Origin: Dendronalium phyllosphericum CENA369
GTDB taxonomy: Bacteria; Cyanobacteriota; Cyanobacteriia; Cyanobacteriales; Nostocaceae
Reading direction: 5' to 3'
Length of the DNA: 41,494 nt
Assembly (NCBI RefSeq): GCF_016056275.1
Contig: NZ_JAECZA010000032.1
Location: 1-41,494 of the forward strand
Part shown: in pieces, positions 1 to 9,637 of the stretch
How positions within the stretch are numbered: position 1 is the first letter of the stretch
How the letters are laid out: every line of letters begins with the position of its first letter
Position numbers and translations under genes: made by a program
Notes under the pieces: generated by a model
Told to the model about the DNA's origin: nothing
The model's database searches: none
What the model saw: the letters and a program-made list of their open reading frames with translations, nothing else

Positions 1-160
1 GGTGTAGGGTATGGGGTGTGGGGGAAGAAATAGCCCCAACAACCTCCTGGGTACAAGCCCCGTATGAGTCAAGACGATGGCATTAGTGGGGGTTCCAAGC
101 CCCCTCCAATGCCGTCTTTCCTACACCCTACACCCTAACCCCAATACCCTATTCTTGACT
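1..160. repeat. GTGTAGGG-type low-complexity arms around a hairpin (foldback-like spacer)
   Basis: The window opens with GGTGTAGGG/GGGGTGTGGGG sequence (1-25). At 121-150 the complementary motif appears (CTACACCCTACACCC), so the two ends could pair imperfectly. Between them, 77-111 is a near-perfect hairpin: GGCATTAGTGGGGG pairs with GCCCCCTCCAATGCC across TTCCAA. A similar arrangement occurs at 26150-26345. The left arm may continue outside the window. The stretch from 161 to 345 is AT-rich and I see no gene in it; it should hold the promoter of the next gene. Whether this is a mobile foldback element, a small RNA or only nested repeats cannot be decided from sequence alone. Confidence 0.5.
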
Positions 161-345
161 GAGTTTACGCCAGTTAGGTGAGGTACTAAAAAATCATAGA
201 CTGTATGCGATAAGTTATAACGAGTATAATCGCATCAAAGCTTAATGAATATGTAGCATTGTCAGAAACCTAAGTATAAACTCGCATAATCAACTGCCCA
301 TATCCTGACAGATATAGAAGCAGCTACCAAATTACCCAAAAGCAT

Positions 346-1602
346 ATGAACATCAATAGCCCCTTTGAAGCAATACAGACTAGTTTTCATACAGCTCTAG
401 GTGCTGCTAGTGCATTTACTACCGTACTGCAAAACCCGCAAAAAAATTTAACAAACTACCTTACCCAAATTCAGGAAAAACCAGATCGACTGCTCCAAGA
501 TTTTGCGGTGACAGGTAAAAACATGGAGCAAGATATTGCTAGCTTTGTAAAGACTTACTTTTGCGGGGGCAGTACTCCCCAATCATCGTACCCTCAATAT
601 GTTGAACGGGCAGATGGACAAGCTTTTAATCAACCCTATTTAATCAAAGGGACAAAAATGTATGGCTTTGTCATCGAAGGTTCAATGACTAAGCTACAGG
701 ATATTTGCGATAAATATCTTAACAATCCTACCAATGGAGAGATTGAATATCGCCCAGCTACAAACTATGTCGTCTTAACTTTCAACACTATAGACTCGCT
801 AAGTTCTATCGAACCGCCCGATCGCGACAAAGGGAAAGTGGATGAGGAAGAAGCTGTTTTTTGGATGTTGACAGTAGTCGGGAGAAAAATCGGCCCTTTC
901 TTTGTGGCAGAACGTCTCGCTTGGTTCTTGCCCTACCTGTATGTGAATAATTCTCCTGTGTTAGTTTCAGGACGCGAAGTGTTTGGTTTCATGAAAGAAC
1001 TTGGCACGCTGCGGATTCCCAAAATAAATGAAGAACCAGATTTATTTACCGCAGACACGTTGGTATTTAAAGAATTCAATCCTGAAGTCAAAGCTAAAGA
1101 CGATCGCCTGCTAGAAGTCCGTCGCATCGAACAAGGGAAGCAACATCCAGCACTTAAAACTTGGGACAGTTTTGATGAAGCGCTCGAAGCGATCGCTGGT
1201 TTACTTTTTGATAACCCTGGTGAAATTCTGATTCCTGGTTTGGAATTACCCTTAAATTTGCTGGATTACCTGATTCACAAAGACTTGCCTTTCGTTAGCC
1301 TCAAGCAATTACGCGATGTGAAAGATAGCAAACGAGCATGTTACCAAGCACTAATCGAATCGACAATGCGGCTACAAACCTTTTACAGCGGAAAGCTTTT
1401 AGGCTTCAATGATTTTGGCGATCGCTACGAGTTAACAATCAATAATTACGCTAGCCAACCCCTTGTTCAAGATATGGGCTTGCATAAAGGATATTTACCA
1501 GGAAGCGAATCAACACGCATTCCTGTAAAGCTAGCTTTCTTGCTGCATTTCGACTTCGTTCTCAACAATGGCACTACCGTTTGGCAAGCACCGTACAAAT
1601 GA
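346..1602 (+). CDS. Acetoacetate decarboxylase-like (ADC superfamily) protein
   Basis: A 418-residue protein. Residues about 85-410 resemble the acetoacetate decarboxylase fold, with the family-type stretch SGREVFGFMKELGTLRIP at 208-225. K217 sits where ADC enzymes carry the Schiff-base lysine. The next residue is Glu218, whereas classical ADC has a second Lys there that lowers the pKa, and the preceding Pro is Met. It may therefore bind a ligand or act on another beta-keto or ring substrate rather than acetoacetate. The first ~80 residues are an extra, helix-rich N-terminal part not needed for the ADC fold. The protein is longer than bacterial ADC (about 245 residues). It lies 143 bp upstream of a large FAD oxidoreductase on the same strand, which suggests a joint function. 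ATG start; no strong Shine-Dalgarno. Function is inferred from the motif and overall resemblance only. Confidence 0.72.
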   Translation: MNINSPFEAIQTSFHTALGAASAFTTVLQNPQKNLTNYLTQIQEKPDRLLQDFAVTGKNMEQDIASFVKTYFCGGSTPQSSYPQYVERADGQAFNQPYLIKGTKMYGFVIEGSMTKLQDICDKYLNNPTNGEIEYRPATNYVVLTFNTIDSLSSIEPPDRDKGKVDEEEAVFWMLTVVGRKIGPFFVAERLAWFLPYLYVNNSPVLVSGREVFGFMKELGTLRIPKINEEPDLFTADTLVFKEFNPEVKAKDDRLLEVRRIEQGKQHPALKTWDSFDEALEAIAGLLFDNPGEILIPGLELPLNLLDYLIHKDLPFVSLKQLRDVKDSKRACYQALIESTMRLQTFYSGKLLGFNDFGDRYELTINNYASQPLVQDMGLHKGYLPGSESTRIPVKLAFLLHFDFVLNNGTTVWQAPYK

Positions 1603-1611
1603 AAGATGAGG

Positions 1612-1740
1612 GAGCAGGGGAAGCAGGGGGAGATGAGGGAGAAATAATAACTGACTACTGACTCTTGTACAGACGCGATTAATCGCGTCTCTACGACAAC
1701 TGTATAATCGCGTCTCAACTGACAACTGACAAAGGATAAA
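1612..1740. repeat. Short tandem repeats plus GACGCGATTAATCGCGTC palindrome
   Basis: The spacer between the ADC-like and FAD genes is made of purine-rich GGGAGCAGGGG-type repeats, then ACTGACTACTGACT repeats. The palindrome GACGCGATTAATCGCGTC follows at about 1673-1690, then a degenerate half copy (AATCGCGTCTC) and CAACTGACAACTGACAA. The same palindrome recurs near 37436-37490 and, interrupted, at 23546-23610. This is the interspersed-repeat type common in Nostocales spacers. Confidence 0.8.
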
Positions 1741-1745
1741 TAACC

Positions 1746-4055
1746 GTGTCTGAACCATTTAAGCCACAAAAGATTGCGATTTTGGGTGGAGGAATAGCAT
1801 CCTTGACCACAGCCTATGAATTAACCAGCCAGCCAGGGTGGGAAAATCTCTACGAGATTACTATCTATCAAACAGGTTGGCGTTTGGGGGGCAAGTGTGC
1901 AACTGGACGTAACGTCAAGCCTTACGATCGCGATCGCGAACCTGATTACCGCATTGAAGAACATGGGCTGCACATTTTTTTTGGATTCTACGAGAATGCC
2001 TTTCGTCTGCTCAAGCAATGCTATGAGGAATCGGGAGGTAATGGCCCTTTCAGCACCATAGAAGATGCATTTAAACCCCACAGTCTGATTGTCCTAGAAG
2101 AATACATCAATCAGCAGTGGGTCAATTTGGCTTTCGACTTTCCAATAAATTCTCTAGTTCCTTGGCAAGGCGGTGGAATTTCTTCTCTGTGGGATCATAT
2201 TTACACAACTATTAAATTCGTTCTTCGCATTTATACACAAGTCTGTTACGACCAGTACAGTAAAACTTCTAGTTGGCAAGAAACAGCCTCTCAACAGATA
2301 GCACTCGGCAAAGAGATGCTCGAATTTCTCTTAGATGGATGCATCGTGCAGTTTCCCGAACAATTGTTTCAGTTGTTACTTAAAGAGCCTAGCCGTTGGG
2401 CAACATGGTTAAAAAACACCAACCAGCAGATTGCCAAAGCTTTAGAAGGTCTTGACATTACCGATGAAGGAGTATTGTTGAATTTTGCTTGTAACTTAAT
2501 TAAGTTACTTCCTGAGAATACTAAGCTTCATCGGCGCGAACATCATCAAATCATTCTCAAACTGATAGATAGATTTTCAGAACGCTTGAACTACCAGCGA
2601 GAAACGAACATTGAGCAAAACAATTACACTCTTTGGCGCTTAACACTGATTGACCTAGCACTAGCAAACATTCGGGGTCTATTTGTAGATGGGGTAATTG
2701 ACTATAACTCCCTGGATATTTTAGATGAGCATGACTATAAAGACTGGCTACGAAAACATGGTGCGAGAGAATCAAGCGTCAATTCAGCGTTTATTCGAGT
2801 TTTGTACGATCTCGTTTATGGGTTTGCGGAAGGCAATACTAATAAACCGCAATTAGCAGCTGGAACCGCCATCCGGATTCTCACAACCATCCTTTTCCAC
2901 TACAACGGTGCGATTATGTGGAAAATGCAAGCAGGAATGGGCGAAACCGTTATCACTCCCATCTATGAAGTCTTGAAGCGTCGAGGTGTGAAATTTAAAT
3001 TCTTCCATGTTGTCAAGCAATTGCATTTAGATGAACAGCAGAAGTCTATAGACAGTATCACAGTAGCTCGCCAAGTTACTTTAAAAAATCCCCAGCAGGA
3101 ATACGAACCGCTCATCAACGTCAAAAACCTGCTTTGCTGGCCTAATCAGCCTCTCTACGATCAAATTGTGGACGAAGAAGCTCAAAAGCTCCAAGATAAG
3201 GAAATTGATTTAGAGTCACATTGGACACCTTGGCAGAATGTTGAAGAAATCACTCTTAGTGCCAAAAATGGCGATTTTGATATCGTAGTTCTCGGCATTT
3301 CTATAGCTGCTTTACCTTCTATTTGCGATGAACTGATTCATGCTCAGAAAAATCCGGTTCATCAAAAATGGCAGAACATGGTGACTAAAGTTAAAACAGT
3401 CACTACTCAAGGCGGACAGATATGGCTAAAACCAACTTTGCCACAATTAGGATGGAAACTGTCCGCTCCGGTGCTAGGCGCTTATGTTGAGCCGCTTGAT
3501 GTCTATGCAGACATGAGTGAGTTACTTCAACGAGAAAATTGGCCTTCTGAGCAATATCCCTATAATGTTGCCTATTTTACGGGAGTAATTGCAGATCCAG
3601 GGATTCCTCCTAGCAATGAGTATAATTTTCCAGCACAACAACAGAAAAAAATCCAAGAACAAGCAATTACTTTCTTCAAAAATCACATAGGACATCTTTG
3701 GCCTGATGCTACTCTCCCAAACAATCGTCAAGGCTTGAACTGGGATTTACTTGTAGATTTCCAAAATCGTCAAGGGGTTGAAAGATTTGATGCCCAATAC
3801 TGGCGAGTGAACATCGATCCTTCAGAACGCTATGTGCTTTCTGTGCCTGGAAGTACTAAGTATCGTCTCAAAACAGATGAATCTGGGTTTGATAATCTTT
3901 ATCTAATAGGTGATTGGATTAACAATGGTTACAATTCTGGATGCGTCGAAGCAACGGTGATGTCAGCAATGCAAGCAACACGAGCAATTTTACAGCAAAG
4001 GTTTGACATTAAATATACAAAGGAAATTATTGGTGAATGGGATTGTTGGCTTTAA
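1746..4055 (+). CDS. FAD-dependent oxidoreductase, phytoene-desaturase/amine-oxidase type
   Basis: A 769-residue flavoprotein. The N-terminus has the dinucleotide-binding beta-alpha-beta motif (ILGGGIASLTTAYEL, residues 12-26). An acidic/aromatic strand and WRLGGKCATGRN follow, the classic R-x-G-G-K motif of the phytoene desaturase/amine oxidase superfamily. EHGLHIFFGFYENAFRLL continues the FAD-binding half. The C-terminus has NLYLIGDWINNGYNSGCVEA, the usual second FAD-contact motif (GD near the end). It is larger than carotenoid desaturases (about 500 residues) because of a long central insertion, about residues 150-350. GTG start, chosen because AAAGGA lies about nine bases upstream and the Rossmann motif begins soon after. 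It probably works with the ADC-like protein just upstream. The substrate is unknown; a lipid, terpenoid or quinone-like molecule would fit the family. Confidence 0.8.
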   Translation: MSEPFKPQKIAILGGGIASLTTAYELTSQPGWENLYEITIYQTGWRLGGKCATGRNVKPYDRDREPDYRIEEHGLHIFFGFYENAFRLLKQCYEESGGNGPFSTIEDAFKPHSLIVLEEYINQQWVNLAFDFPINSLVPWQGGGISSLWDHIYTTIKFVLRIYTQVCYDQYSKTSSWQETASQQIALGKEMLEFLLDGCIVQFPEQLFQLLLKEPSRWATWLKNTNQQIAKALEGLDITDEGVLLNFACNLIKLLPENTKLHRREHHQIILKLIDRFSERLNYQRETNIEQNNYTLWRLTLIDLALANIRGLFVDGVIDYNSLDILDEHDYKDWLRKHGARESSVNSAFIRVLYDLVYGFAEGNTNKPQLAAGTAIRILTTILFHYNGAIMWKMQAGMGETVITPIYEVLKRRGVKFKFFHVVKQLHLDEQQKSIDSITVARQVTLKNPQQEYEPLINVKNLLCWPNQPLYDQIVDEEAQKLQDKEIDLESHWTPWQNVEEITLSAKNGDFDIVVLGISIAALPSICDELIHAQKNPVHQKWQNMVTKVKTVTTQGGQIWLKPTLPQLGWKLSAPVLGAYVEPLDVYADMSELLQRENWPSEQYPYNVAYFTGVIADPGIPPSNEYNFPAQQQKKIQEQAITFFKNHIGHLWPDATLPNNRQGLNWDLLVDFQNRQGVERFDAQYWRVNIDPSERYVLSVPGSTKYRLKTDESGFDNLYLIGDWINNGYNSGCVEATVMSAMQATRAILQQRFDIKYTKEIIGEWDCWL

Positions 4056-4087
4056 TTATACTTAAAACATAAGGGTATAATTTTGAC

Positions 4088-4261
4088 ATTCCGAACAGAA
4101 TTAAGCAGTAATCGGGTTGCCAAAATCTAGACTAGTTGTAAACAATAGCTATAAAATCAGTACATTTTCAAAGTTAGTCTTACAACTGACTTTAAAAATA
4201 TATTTATGATGCTAAAACTTACGCTGTAAGTCTTTTAATAACTGCAAAACCTGTTCGGAAT
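4088..4261. repeat. Candidate miniature inverted-repeat element upstream of the hybrid kinase
   Basis: ATTCCGAACAG at 4088-4098 is repeated as its exact reverse complement CTGTTCGGAAT at 4251-4261. Inside these, GCAGTAAT (4105-4112) is matched by the complement of 4238-4245 (GCAGTTAT), so the imperfect arms reach about 25 bp. The 174-bp AT-rich interior has no gene. It contains small hairpins, for example ACTTAC-GCT-GTAAGT at 4217-4231. The right end stops 12 bp before the kinase start. No target-site duplication is evident. Alternatives are a pair of operator sites or a long leader hairpin. Confidence 0.4.
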
Positions 4262-4273
4262 CTTATATAAACC

Positions 4274-7200
4274 ATGCTTGACTTACCTAACTATCAAATA
4301 CTAGAGTTAATTTATGATGATACTAAAACCGCTGTTTATCGAGCAAGCAGAAATCATGACGGTAAGTTAGTAGTCATTAAGTTTTTAACAATAGAATATC
4401 CCGAACTCAAAGATATTGCAGCACTGAAGCACGAATATGAATTAATTAAGAATTTAGATATTTCCGGAGTTATTAAGACTTACTCTATAGAAAAATATAA
4501 CAATAGATTTGCCTTAATTTTAGAAAATTTTAACGGGATACCTCTTTGCAATATTATCAAAAATCAAAAATTTGAATTAAATGATTTTCTCAAAATAAGT
4601 ATTCAAATTACTCAAGCCTTAAGCGAACTGCATCAACATCATATTATTCATAAAGATATTAAACCACAAAATATTCTAGTTAACTGGGTCACACATCAAG
4701 TTAAAATTATTGATTTTTCTATTTCATCTCTGCTTTCTAAAGAAAAACCCAAACTTATTAATCCCGATCTACTTGAGGGAACTTTAGCTTACATGTCCCC
4801 AGAGCAAACAGGCAGAATGAATCGGTCAATTGATTATCGTACAGATTTCTATTCTTTGGGTATTACCTTTTATGAAATGCTCACAGGTAGGCTACCCTTT
4901 AATGTTACAGACCCAATGGAATTAGTGCATTGTCATATTGCCAAGCAGCCAGTGGCAGTAGAGCAATTAATGCCAGAAATTCCTCAAATTATTTCTACAA
5001 TTGTTATGAGGTTACTCAGCAAGACTGCGGAAGCAAGATATCAAAGTGCTTTTGGACTCAAAGCCGATTTAGAAAATTGTCTTCATCAGCTAGAAACAAC
5101 CGCTCAAATATCTAACTTTGAAATTGGTCAGCACGATGAATCAAGTCAACTGCAAATTCCAGAGAAACTCTATGGACGAGAAATAGAAATAAACATATTA
5201 ATTACTGCCTTTGAACAAGTCAATCAAGGTAAAAAAGAGTTAATCCTAGTTGCTGGATATTCAGGTATTGGGAAGTCAGCACTGGTTAATGAAATTCATA
5301 AGCCTATCATCCAAAATAGGGGCTATTTTATTACAGGTAAATTTGAGCAGTTCAAACGCAATATTCCTTATGCTTCTTTAATTCAAGCTTTTCAAGAATT
5401 GATACAACAGTTGCTTACAGAAAGTGAGGTACAGTTAGCTACTTGGAGAGAAAAGATATTATCAGCTTTGGTTCCTAACGCTCAAATTATTATTGATGTA
5501 ATTCCGGAAGTAGAACTAATTATTGGTAAACAAGCAGAAGTACCACAATTAGGAGCGACAGAATCTCAAAATCGTTTCAATTTAGTTTTTCAAAAATTTA
5601 TAGGTGTGTTTGCCCAACAAGAACATCCCTTAGTCATTTTCTTAGATGATTTACAATGGGCAGACTTGGCTTCTCTCAAATTGATTCAGCTCTTAACTAC
5701 AGATACCGATAGCCAATATCTATTAATAATAGGAGCATATCGAGACAATGAGGTAGATACTACTCATCCATTAATGTTGATTTTACATGAAATTGAAAAG
5801 ACTGATGTAATTGTCACAAAAATTATTTGCCAACCTTTAAAAATAACTAATGTATATCAATTAATTACTGACACTCTTAAATGCGATTTAGAAACAGCTA
5901 GACCGTTAGCGGAATTAATATTTAATAAAACTGGTGGTAATCCCTTCTTTTTAACTCAGTTACTCAAGTTTATTTATCAAGAAAATCTACTTGCCTTTGA
6001 CTTTAATATTGGTCGCTGGCAGTGGGATATTGAGCAAATTCAAGAGGTAGGAATCACCGATAACGTTGTCGAGCTAATGATTGGGAAGATTCAAAAATTA
6101 GAGGATAACACTCAGAATAGTTTAAAATTAGCTGCCTGTATTGGTAATCGCTTTAATTTAGATATACTTTCTGTTATTAACGAAAAATCTCGAAAAAATA
6201 CAGCAGATGAACTCTGGGAAGCACTACTAGCTGGTTTAATTCTACCTCTAGATAATACTTACAAACTGCCACAGCTTTTAGAAAAAATTGATGATTTTAT
6301 TATTGATTATAAATTTTTACACGATCGCGTGCAACAAGCAGCCTATGCTTTGATTCCTGACGAGCAAAAAAAAGAGATTCACCTAAAAATTGGTCGATTG
6401 CTTTTAAAAAATATCGCACAAAATTCTCTGGAAGAAAATATATTTGATATTGTTAACCAACTCAATATCGGTGCGGAATTAATTGTTTCTCAAGAAGAAA
6501 GATATAACCTAGCTCAATTAAACTTAATGGCAGGATGCAAAGCTAAGGATTCAGCTGCTTATGAATCTGCTGTCAAGTTTTTTAAGCTGGGTTTAGAAAT
6601 GCTGACAGATGTTAGCTGGGAAGAAGATTATCAATTGACTCTTGCTCTCCATGTAGAAATGGTAGAAGCTGAATATTTAAACACAAATTTTGAGCAAGCA
6701 GAAGCACTTTTTGAGAGTGTTATCCAAAATAGTCAAACGATTCTTGACACAGTAAAAGTATATGAGAAGAAGATTCAATTCTATGTTTCTCAGAATCGAA
6801 TGCGAGAAGCATTGGATATGGATTTGCAGGTTCTAGAGATGCTAGGAGTATCTTTATCTCAAACTCCACCAACAGAGTTAAGGATTGAAGAATTAGCAAA
6901 TCTGCCAGAAATGACTGATGCTAATAAACTTGCTGCTATGAGAATACTGATGACAGCAATGCCTCCTGCTTACATAACGGAGCCTGCTATCTTACCATTG
7001 ATTGCTTTTACTATGGTCAATCTTTGTGTCCAGTATGGTAATTCATCTTTTGCAGCTTATGCTTATAGTTTTTATGGGTTAATTTTATGCGGGCCTCTTC
7101 AGGATATTGAATCGGGATATCGATTTGGCAAATTATCTTTAAAGCTTTTAGAGAAATTCGATGCTAGAGAGCTAAAGGCTAAGGTTTATGGGCTATTTAA

Positions 7201-9637
7201 TATTTTTGTGAGACATTGGAAAGAACATATTCAAGAAACTATAGAACCGCTGCAAGAGGGAGTTCAAAGCGGTTTGGAAACAGGGGATATTGAGTATGTT
7301 GGTTATAATGGTACTGTAGTTTGTACGCATCTTTTTTTTGCTGGAGAGAATTTGGCAAATATTGAGCAAAAACAGGCTCAATATTTAAGCTTGGCACATA
7401 AAATAAAACAAGATTATTTTACTTTTTCGCTGCAAATATGGAGAGAATTAACATTGCAGCTGATTGCAGGAGTAAATAATCTATCTTACCTTCAAGGTGA
7501 AAGTTTTGATGAATTAGTAATGATGCCAAAATTGGCGGGTAACATTACAGTTATTTTTTATGTCTATTGGGCTAAAACTATTCTTTATTACTTTCTGAAA
7601 AATTACGACCGCTCTGTTGAGAATGCTAGGTTAGCTAAACCTTACGAACCAGCAGTCACTGGATCTGCACATATAGCCCAATACAATTTTTATTATTCGC
7701 TGGCGCTTCTTGCTCTTTATTTATCTCGAACTTCTGAACCACAATTAGAGCGAGAGCAGGAATTAAGAGAAGCTTTAGAACAAGTAGAAATAAATCAGCA
7801 GCAATTGCATAAATGGATATTCTATGCTCCAGTCAATAATCAGCATAAGTATGACCTTGTAGAAGCAGAAAAAGCGCGATCGCTTGGACAATACTTAGTA
7901 GCAATGGATTATTACGATCGAGCTATTCGGGGCGCAGGTAGTGCTGGATATATTCAAGAAGAGGCGCTAGCTTACGAACGAGCAGCAGAATTTTATCTGA
8001 CTTTGGGACGTAACGAGTTCGCCTCATTATACATGACAAAGGCGCACTATGGCTATACTTGCTGGGGTGCGATCGCTAAAGTAAAAGATTTAGAATCTAC
8101 ATATCCAGAGTTAATTGCGAAAGTATCAACAAAAGAGCAAATCACAAATCCTAATATAACTTCTTCTACTGCTAGCACCAAAGCTAGCGGACTAGATTTA
8201 ATTACAGGTATTAAAGCATCACAAGCTTTATCTGAAGAAATTTTACTCAGCAATTTGCTCGAAAAACTCATGATAATTGTGATTGAGAATGCTGGTGCTG
8301 AAACTGGTTTTCTTATTTTGAAAAAAGCAGGCAAGTTGCTCATAGAAGCTCAAGCCTTTGTAGACAAAGATGAGTTAATAGTAGGTCAATCAATACCAGT
8401 TGACACTAGTCAACAATTGCCTATATCTGTAATCAATTATGTCGAAAGAACTAAAAAAGATGTCGTTTTAGCAGATGCGACTTCTGAGGATATGTTTGCA
8501 ACCGATCCTTATATTGTCAACAATAAAATTAAGTCTATATTGTGTACGCCAATCGTTCGCCAAGGCAAGCTAATAGGTCTACTCTACCTAGAAAATAATT
8601 TAACAGTAGGAGTGTTTACTTCTGATAGATTACAAATACTAAAACTCCTCTCTTCGCAAGCAGCTATTTCCTTAGAAAATGCCCGATTGTATACGAATTT
8701 AGAAGAAAAAATCTTAGAAAGAACTAAAGAATTGAATGAAAAAAATCTGCGCTTAGAACAAACACTACAAGAACTCAAACTTACACAAACACAACTCATT
8801 CAAACAGAAAAAATGTCCAGTCTAGGACAAATGGTTGCTGGTGTTGCTCACGAAATCAACAATCCTGTGAGTTTCATTCATGGCAACCTAGGTCATCTTG
8901 ATGATTATACTCATGACTTACTTACTTTAATCAACCTTTACCAGGATACTTATCCTAACCCTGTATTAGAAATAGAAGACTTCCTAGCAGATATGAATCT
9001 CGATTTTATTATAGAAGATATCCCAAAAGTTTTATCTTCTATGAAAATTGGTACGCAGCGGATTCGGGAAATTGTTCTGACTTTACGTAACTTTTCTCGG
9101 CTCGACGAAGCTGATATGAAACCAGTGAATATTCACGAAGGCATAGATAGCAGTCTGTTAATTTTGCAGAATCGCCTAAAGTCAAAGCCAGAAAATGTTG
9201 CTATTCAAATTATCAAAGAGTATGGAAATTTGCCCAACGTAGAATGTTACGCTGGACAGTTAAACCAAGTATTTATGAACATTCTAAATAATGCGATTGA
9301 TGCTTTGGATAAATACAACGAAGAAAGAACAGTAGCAGAAATCAAAAATAATCCCAGTCAGATTAGGATTTGCACTAAAGTCATTAATCCCGATTGGATC
9401 GCTATTTCTATTCAAGATAATGGTTCGGGAATGTCTACAAGCGTTAAACAAAAGATATTTGACCCCTTCTTTACCACAAAACCTGTGGGACAAGGCACAG
9501 GTTTAGGATTATCAATTAGCTATCAGATAATCGTGAATAAACACGGCGGCAAGATAGAGTGTATTTCTGAACCTGGAAAAGGTGCTGAATTTGTGATTGA
9601 GATTCCCATTAGGCAGGAGATAAGAGGTAGAAGTTAG
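4274..9637 (+). CDS. Ser/Thr kinase - AAA ATPase - GAF - histidine kinase fusion (HstK type)
   Basis: A 1787-residue signalling protein. Residues 1-270 form a protein kinase domain: K36 ATP lysine, catalytic loop HKDIKPQN with D128, and the metal motif reading DFS (147-149) instead of DFG. Residues 300-500 are an AAA_16/MalT-like ATPase with Walker A GYSGIGKS (K334) and a Walker B ending in FLDDLQWAD. A long helical TPR-like region follows to about 1290. Then comes a GAF domain (about 1310-1475), a coiled coil, and a histidine kinase with VAHEINNP (H1526), an N box NILNNAIDAL, DNGSGMS and GTGLGLS. All core kinase residues are present in both kinases. This architecture is the HstK family of filamentous cyanobacteria, thought to couple Ser/Thr and His phosphorylation; partners are unknown. 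No response regulator is adjacent. There is no obvious Shine-Dalgarno; TATATAA lies just before the ATG. Confidence 0.93.
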   Translation: MLDLPNYQILELIYDDTKTAVYRASRNHDGKLVVIKFLTIEYPELKDIAALKHEYELIKNLDISGVIKTYSIEKYNNRFALILENFNGIPLCNIIKNQKFELNDFLKISIQITQALSELHQHHIIHKDIKPQNILVNWVTHQVKIIDFSISSLLSKEKPKLINPDLLEGTLAYMSPEQTGRMNRSIDYRTDFYSLGITFYEMLTGRLPFNVTDPMELVHCHIAKQPVAVEQLMPEIPQIISTIVMRLLSKTAEARYQSAFGLKADLENCLHQLETTAQISNFEIGQHDESSQLQIPEKLYGREIEINILITAFEQVNQGKKELILVAGYSGIGKSALVNEIHKPIIQNRGYFITGKFEQFKRNIPYASLIQAFQELIQQLLTESEVQLATWREKILSALVPNAQIIIDVIPEVELIIGKQAEVPQLGATESQNRFNLVFQKFIGVFAQQEHPLVIFLDDLQWADLASLKLIQLLTTDTDSQYLLIIGAYRDNEVDTTHPLMLILHEIEKTDVIVTKIICQPLKITNVYQLITDTLKCDLETARPLAELIFNKTGGNPFFLTQLLKFIYQENLLAFDFNIGRWQWDIEQIQEVGITDNVVELMIGKIQKLEDNTQNSLKLAACIGNRFNLDILSVINEKSRKNTADELWEALLAGLILPLDNTYKLPQLLEKIDDFIIDYKFLHDRVQQAAYALIPDEQKKEIHLKIGRLLLKNIAQNSLEENIFDIVNQLNIGAELIVSQEERYNLAQLNLMAGCKAKDSAAYESAVKFFKLGLEMLTDVSWEEDYQLTLALHVEMVEAEYLNTNFEQAEALFESVIQNSQTILDTVKVYEKKIQFYVSQNRMREALDMDLQVLEMLGVSLSQTPPTELRIEELANLPEMTDANKLAAMRILMTAMPPAYITEPAILPLIAFTMVNLCVQYGNSSFAAYAYSFYGLILCGPLQDIESGYRFGKLSLKLLEKFDARELKAKVYGLFNIFVRHWKEHIQETIEPLQEGVQSGLETGDIEYVGYNGTVVCTHLFFAGENLANIEQKQAQYLSLAHKIKQDYFTFSLQIWRELTLQLIAGVNNLSYLQGESFDELVMMPKLAGNITVIFYVYWAKTILYYFLKNYDRSVENARLAKPYEPAVTGSAHIAQYNFYYSLALLALYLSRTSEPQLEREQELREALEQVEINQQQLHKWIFYAPVNNQHKYDLVEAEKARSLGQYLVAMDYYDRAIRGAGSAGYIQEEALAYERAAEFYLTLGRNEFASLYMTKAHYGYTCWGAIAKVKDLESTYPELIAKVSTKEQITNPNITSSTASTKASGLDLITGIKASQALSEEILLSNLLEKLMIIVIENAGAETGFLILKKAGKLLIEAQAFVDKDELIVGQSIPVDTSQQLPISVINYVERTKKDVVLADATSEDMFATDPYIVNNKIKSILCTPIVRQGKLIGLLYLENNLTVGVFTSDRLQILKLLSSQAAISLENARLYTNLEEKILERTKELNEKNLRLEQTLQELKLTQTQLIQTEKMSSLGQMVAGVAHEINNPVSFIHGNLGHLDDYTHDLLTLINLYQDTYPNPVLEIEDFLADMNLDFIIEDIPKVLSSMKIGTQRIREIVLTLRNFSRLDEADMKPVNIHEGIDSSLLILQNRLKSKPENVAIQIIKEYGNLPNVECYAGQLNQVFMNILNNAIDALDKYNEERTVAEIKNNPSQIRICTKVINPDWIAISIQDNGSGMSTSVKQKIFDPFFTTKPVGQGTGLGLSISYQIIVNKHGGKIECISEPGKGAEFVIEIPIRQEIRGRS

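Noticed and set aside
71-116. tRNA-like or group II intron-like fold at the window start
   Set aside because: The GGTTCCAAGCC segment resembles a T arm, but no acceptor or anticodon stem fits; it is explained by one long hairpin.
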